Origin: an uncultured Actinomycetes bacterium
GTDB taxonomy: Bacteria; Actinomycetota; Actinomycetes; Nanopelagicales; Nanopelagicaceae
Reading direction: 5' to 3'
DNA: 24,499 nucleotides
Assembly: GCA_903897155.1 (NCBI GenBank)
Contig: CAIUAO010000046.1
Location: 1 to 24,499 of the forward strand
Position numbers and translations under genes: made by a program. Shown here piece by piece: positions 22,490 through 24,499 of the stretch. The notes beneath the pieces are model-generated. The model was not told the origin of the DNA. It saw only the letters and a list, made by a program, of their open reading frames with translations, and did not search any database. Position 1 is the stretch's first letter, and the number at the start of each line of letters is the position of its first letter.

Positions 22490-23455
22490 ATGCTGATACT
22501 GAACCCAAATCCATGCATAGACATCACAATGTGGGTAAAGCAGCTTGTTCAGGGCAGTGTCCATAGGGCAATCAAAAACGAGACAACGGCCGGTGGGAAA
22601 GGGATCAACGTCGCCAGAGCTTGCAAGACAATGGGTGTGGACCCCCACCTCTATTTGATGCTTCCGATGCATGAGGGAGATTTCTATAGAGAACTTTTAG
22701 ATTCTGAAGGACATGATGTTGAGTATTTAGAGGTAGCAGGTGAAGTAAGAAAAGCAATCATTATGAATGAGGAAGCATCCTCTGCAATTACAGTATTTAA
22801 TGGACTTGGACCAGATATCACTGAAAAAAATTGGGATGAGTATTGCCTAGCTGCTGCAAAGAAAACACAAAAAGGTGAGATTGTTTTAATGATGGGAAGT
22901 CTTCCGAGTAACCACCCAGATAATGCAATTGATCGCTTAGCTAAAACTATTGATGCAGCTGGAGGCAAACTTCTAGTCGACACATCTCCCGCAGCTTTTA
23001 AATCTCGAAAAACTGAAATATTAGATTTTATTTCACCTAATCTTGAAGAAGCTGAAGCCATGATTAGTAATAAATCTGGTGATCTCTTTGTCCCAAATGA
23101 CGAAAATGTTTCAAAGCGCGCGCTAGCTGCTGCGGAAGCTTTATTTAATAAAGTTGGGAAAAATATCATTGTGACCGCTGGGGCGCATGGATGCGCATTT
23201 AAGAATGCGGATGAACATTGGTGGTTACCAGCTTTTGTTATTTCACCAGATCAATACAAGAGCGCTGTTGGCGCCGGAGACTCCTTTGTTGCAGGTTTTG
23301 CGATTTATTATGAAACTCACCAAAGTGAAACTAATTGGGAAGAAGCAATTAAGTACGGAATGGCAACAGCTGCTGCTTCTTGCGAAACTTATCGTGCCGG
23401 CGGATTTGAGAAGTCACGTGTCTTAGAGATTTTGAGTGGTGGCATACATGAATAA
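22490..23455 (+). CDS. PfkB-family hexose/phosphohexose kinase (1-phosphofructokinase/tagatose-6-phosphate kinase type)
   Basis: A 321-residue ribokinase-superfamily kinase closest to the FruK/LacC group, which phosphorylates a ketohexose phosphate. Landmarks are the N-terminal LNPNPCID, the glycine-rich GGKGINVA (35-42) that closes over the sugar, VDTSPAAF about 163-170, and the ATP and anion-hole motif GAGDSF (261-266) with D264 as catalytic base. The ATG at 22490 has no Shine-Dalgarno; the leader from the predicted start point is only about 20 nt. It heads the unit PfkB-LacI-FGGY kinase; its last 8 nt overlap the LacI start. A free sugar taken up by the ABC system would first need a kinase such as the FGGY one before this enzyme could act; alternatively this protein may use the free sugar directly. 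Confidence 0.85.
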   Translation: MLILNPNPCIDITMWVKQLVQGSVHRAIKNETTAGGKGINVARACKTMGVDPHLYLMLPMHEGDFYRELLDSEGHDVEYLEVAGEVRKAIIMNEEASSAITVFNGLGPDITEKNWDEYCLAAAKKTQKGEIVLMMGSLPSNHPDNAIDRLAKTIDAAGGKLLVDTSPAAFKSRKTEILDFISPNLEEAEAMISNKSGDLFVPNDENVSKRALAAAEALFNKVGKNIIVTAGAHGCAFKNADEHWWLPAFVISPDQYKSAVGAGDSFVAGFAIYYETHQSETNWEEAIKYGMATAAASCETYRAGGFEKSRVLEILSGGIHE

Positions 23456-24452
23456 ACGCGTCCGCCTTATCGATGTCGCAGAAGCGGCGCAAACAAGTAT
23501 TAAAACTGTTTCCAGAGTTCTCAATAATGATGAGCGTGTGAGTGATGAAACCCGTGAACGGGTTCAAAAGAAGATGAATGACCTTGGCTATCAGGTAGAC
23601 ATCATTGCTCGATCACTTCGGACTGGCGTAGACAGAGTTATTGGCGTCGTTGTTCCAAAGATCGGTGATCCATTCTTCGCAGAGTTGGTTGAAGAGGTGG
23701 AAGCTGTCGCAAATGAACATGGAATTGGTGTAATTGTTGGAAGTACTCATGGAGAGCTAGTACGAGAAAATGAACTAGTACAAGGGTTTATTCAGCGCAG
23801 GGTCACAGGGATGATCATCGCCCCACAAGATGCAGATTATTCATTTCTAAAGCAGAACCAAATGCCTACTGTCTTTATTGACCGAGCCCCAGAAAAATAT
23901 AAAGCAGATGTTGTACGGGTTGATGATGAGTATGGAGCGAAAATTGCCGTAGAACATTTAATTAAAAATGGACATACAAGAATTGCATATTTTGCTGATA
24001 ATTTAAAAGTTAAACCGACAGCGCTTCGGTTGGATGGTTATAAAGCAGCGCTCAAAGATGCTGGCATCAAACTAGATGAGGAACTTCAATTTCTTAACTT
24101 AGAAGCAGATATGAATTTAGATGTGACTATAGAAAAAGCTTTAAAAATAAAAAATCCACCCACAGCATTTTTTACATCAAAAGCTGAAATTTCTATCAAT
24201 ATTGTAAGTACTATGCATAAAATAAAAAGAACTGATATTGCATTGGTTTCTTTCGATGACTTTACCCTTGCTGCTTCTATTCAGCCTTCTATAACAGTTA
24301 TTGATCACTCTGCTCGTGAAATCGGACGAGTAGCAATCAAGAAACTATTTGAAAAAATTGATGGTGGAGACTTTAAACCACAAGAACACATCATTCCTTT
24401 AAAAGTTGTCCCACGTGGAACTGGCGAAATAAAAGTGAAGGTGAGCGCATGA
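23448..24452 (+). CDS. LacI-family transcriptional regulator
   Basis: A 334-residue sugar-responsive regulator. The helix-turn-helix is at about residues 5-28 (VRLIDVAEAAQTSIKTVSRV), followed by the hinge helix region with DLGYQVDIIARSLRTG, then a periplasmic-binding-protein-like effector domain (about 62-330) with VIGVVVPKIGDPFFAEL, VVRVDDEYGAKIAVEHLI and the C-terminal IALVSFDDF and TVIDHSAREIGRVA segments. The ATG at 23448 overlaps the kinase stop by 8 nt; a GTG at 23436 in frame would add four residues without merit. It overlaps the FGGY gene as ATGA. It probably controls the ABC operon at 19538 and its own unit through the TGACAACG sites. Repressor versus activator cannot be told. Confidence 0.93.
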   Translation: MNKRVRLIDVAEAAQTSIKTVSRVLNNDERVSDETRERVQKKMNDLGYQVDIIARSLRTGVDRVIGVVVPKIGDPFFAELVEEVEAVANEHGIGVIVGSTHGELVRENELVQGFIQRRVTGMIIAPQDADYSFLKQNQMPTVFIDRAPEKYKADVVRVDDEYGAKIAVEHLIKNGHTRIAYFADNLKVKPTALRLDGYKAALKDAGIKLDEELQFLNLEADMNLDVTIEKALKIKNPPTAFFTSKAEISINIVSTMHKIKRTDIALVSFDDFTLAASIQPSITVIDHSAREIGRVAIKKLFEKIDGGDFKPQEHIIPLKVVPRGTGEIKVKVSA

Positions 24453-24499
24453 ACAATATTTATTTAGGAATAGATCTAGGAACAACAAACACAAAAGTA
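24449..24499 (+). CDS. FGGY-family carbohydrate kinase, N-terminal fragment (cut by window end)
   Basis: Seventeen codons are visible: MNNIYLGIDLGTTNTKV. The GIDLGTTNTK segment is the phosphate-1 ATP motif of the actin-like FGGY kinases (xylulokinase, gluconokinase, glycerol kinase, L-fuculokinase and others). The ATG overlaps the LacI stop by 4 nt. It is probably the sugar kinase for the compound imported by the second ABC system. The subfamily cannot be chosen from this fragment. Confidence 0.8.
   Translation, partial: MNNIYLGIDLGTTNTKV

Noticed and set aside
22684..23169. 161-codon open frame on the minus strand
   Set aside because: It is antisense to the PfkB kinase, whose motifs run through the whole region; no family features.
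1..24499. CRISPR arrays, insertion sequences, toxin-antitoxin or defence genes
   Set aside because: No repeat-spacer pattern, transposase motif or defence-type domain was recognised on either strand.

Overview
The window looks like a chromosomal segment of a low-to-moderate-GC actinobacterium. Supporting signs are the actinobacterial-style succinate dehydrogenase/fumarate reductase SdhA-SdhB pair, very tight gene packing with ATGA and TAATG stop/start overlaps, several GTG and TTG starts, one gene that looks leaderless, and small streamlined genes. A freshwater Nanopelagicales (acI)-like organism fits best, but that taxonomic call is inference and no marker gene here proves it.

Layout. (1) 1-2577, plus strand: 3' end of sdhA, sdhB, a small YvlD/holin-like membrane protein, and a tandem pair of fluoride channel subunits (crcB). 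(2) 2578-8883, minus strand, read right to left: a flavin/heme membrane reductase, a membrane-anchored FMN-binding protein, its flavin transferase ApbE, kynureninase, tryptophan 2,3-dioxygenase and an M24 Xaa-Pro aminopeptidase. Gaps are -4 to 39 nt, so this could be one transcript joining trans-membrane electron transfer to tryptophan breakdown. (3) 9080-14696, plus strand: a DeoR-family regulator, then a polyol-type ABC importer (binding protein and two permeases, no ATPase) ending in a mannitol 2-dehydrogenase family enzyme. The leader of this operon carries a 19-bp imperfect direct repeat, a hairpin and a possible 23-codon leader ORF coupled to the binding-protein gene. (4) 14773-14864: tRNA-Ser(GCU). 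(5) 14910-19411: two zinc-dependent MDR sugar-alcohol dehydrogenases, a divergent SDR, a DUF4432 aldose-epimerase-like protein, and a small P-loop kinase that follows it in frame with no gap. (6) 19538-24499: a second ABC sugar importer of ribose/fructose type (ATPase, permease, binding protein), a strong terminator, a PfkB-type hexose (phosphate) kinase, a LacI-family regulator and the first 17 codons of an FGGY carbohydrate kinase.

Taken together, 9-24.5 kb reads as a sugar and sugar-alcohol uptake and oxidation region: polyols enter by one ABC system and are oxidised to ketoses by the MDR, SDR and mannitol dehydrogenases; a second ABC system imports a free sugar; the FGGY, PfkB and P-loop kinases would feed phosphorylated products into central metabolism. 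Exact substrates cannot be read from sequence alone. A perfect 14-bp CG-centred palindrome upstream of the second ABC operon, with a half-copy at a predicted promoter upstream of the PfkB gene, points to local control by the LacI regulator.

Every stretch between genes is shorter than 300 bases; their contents are listed where anything could be supported.
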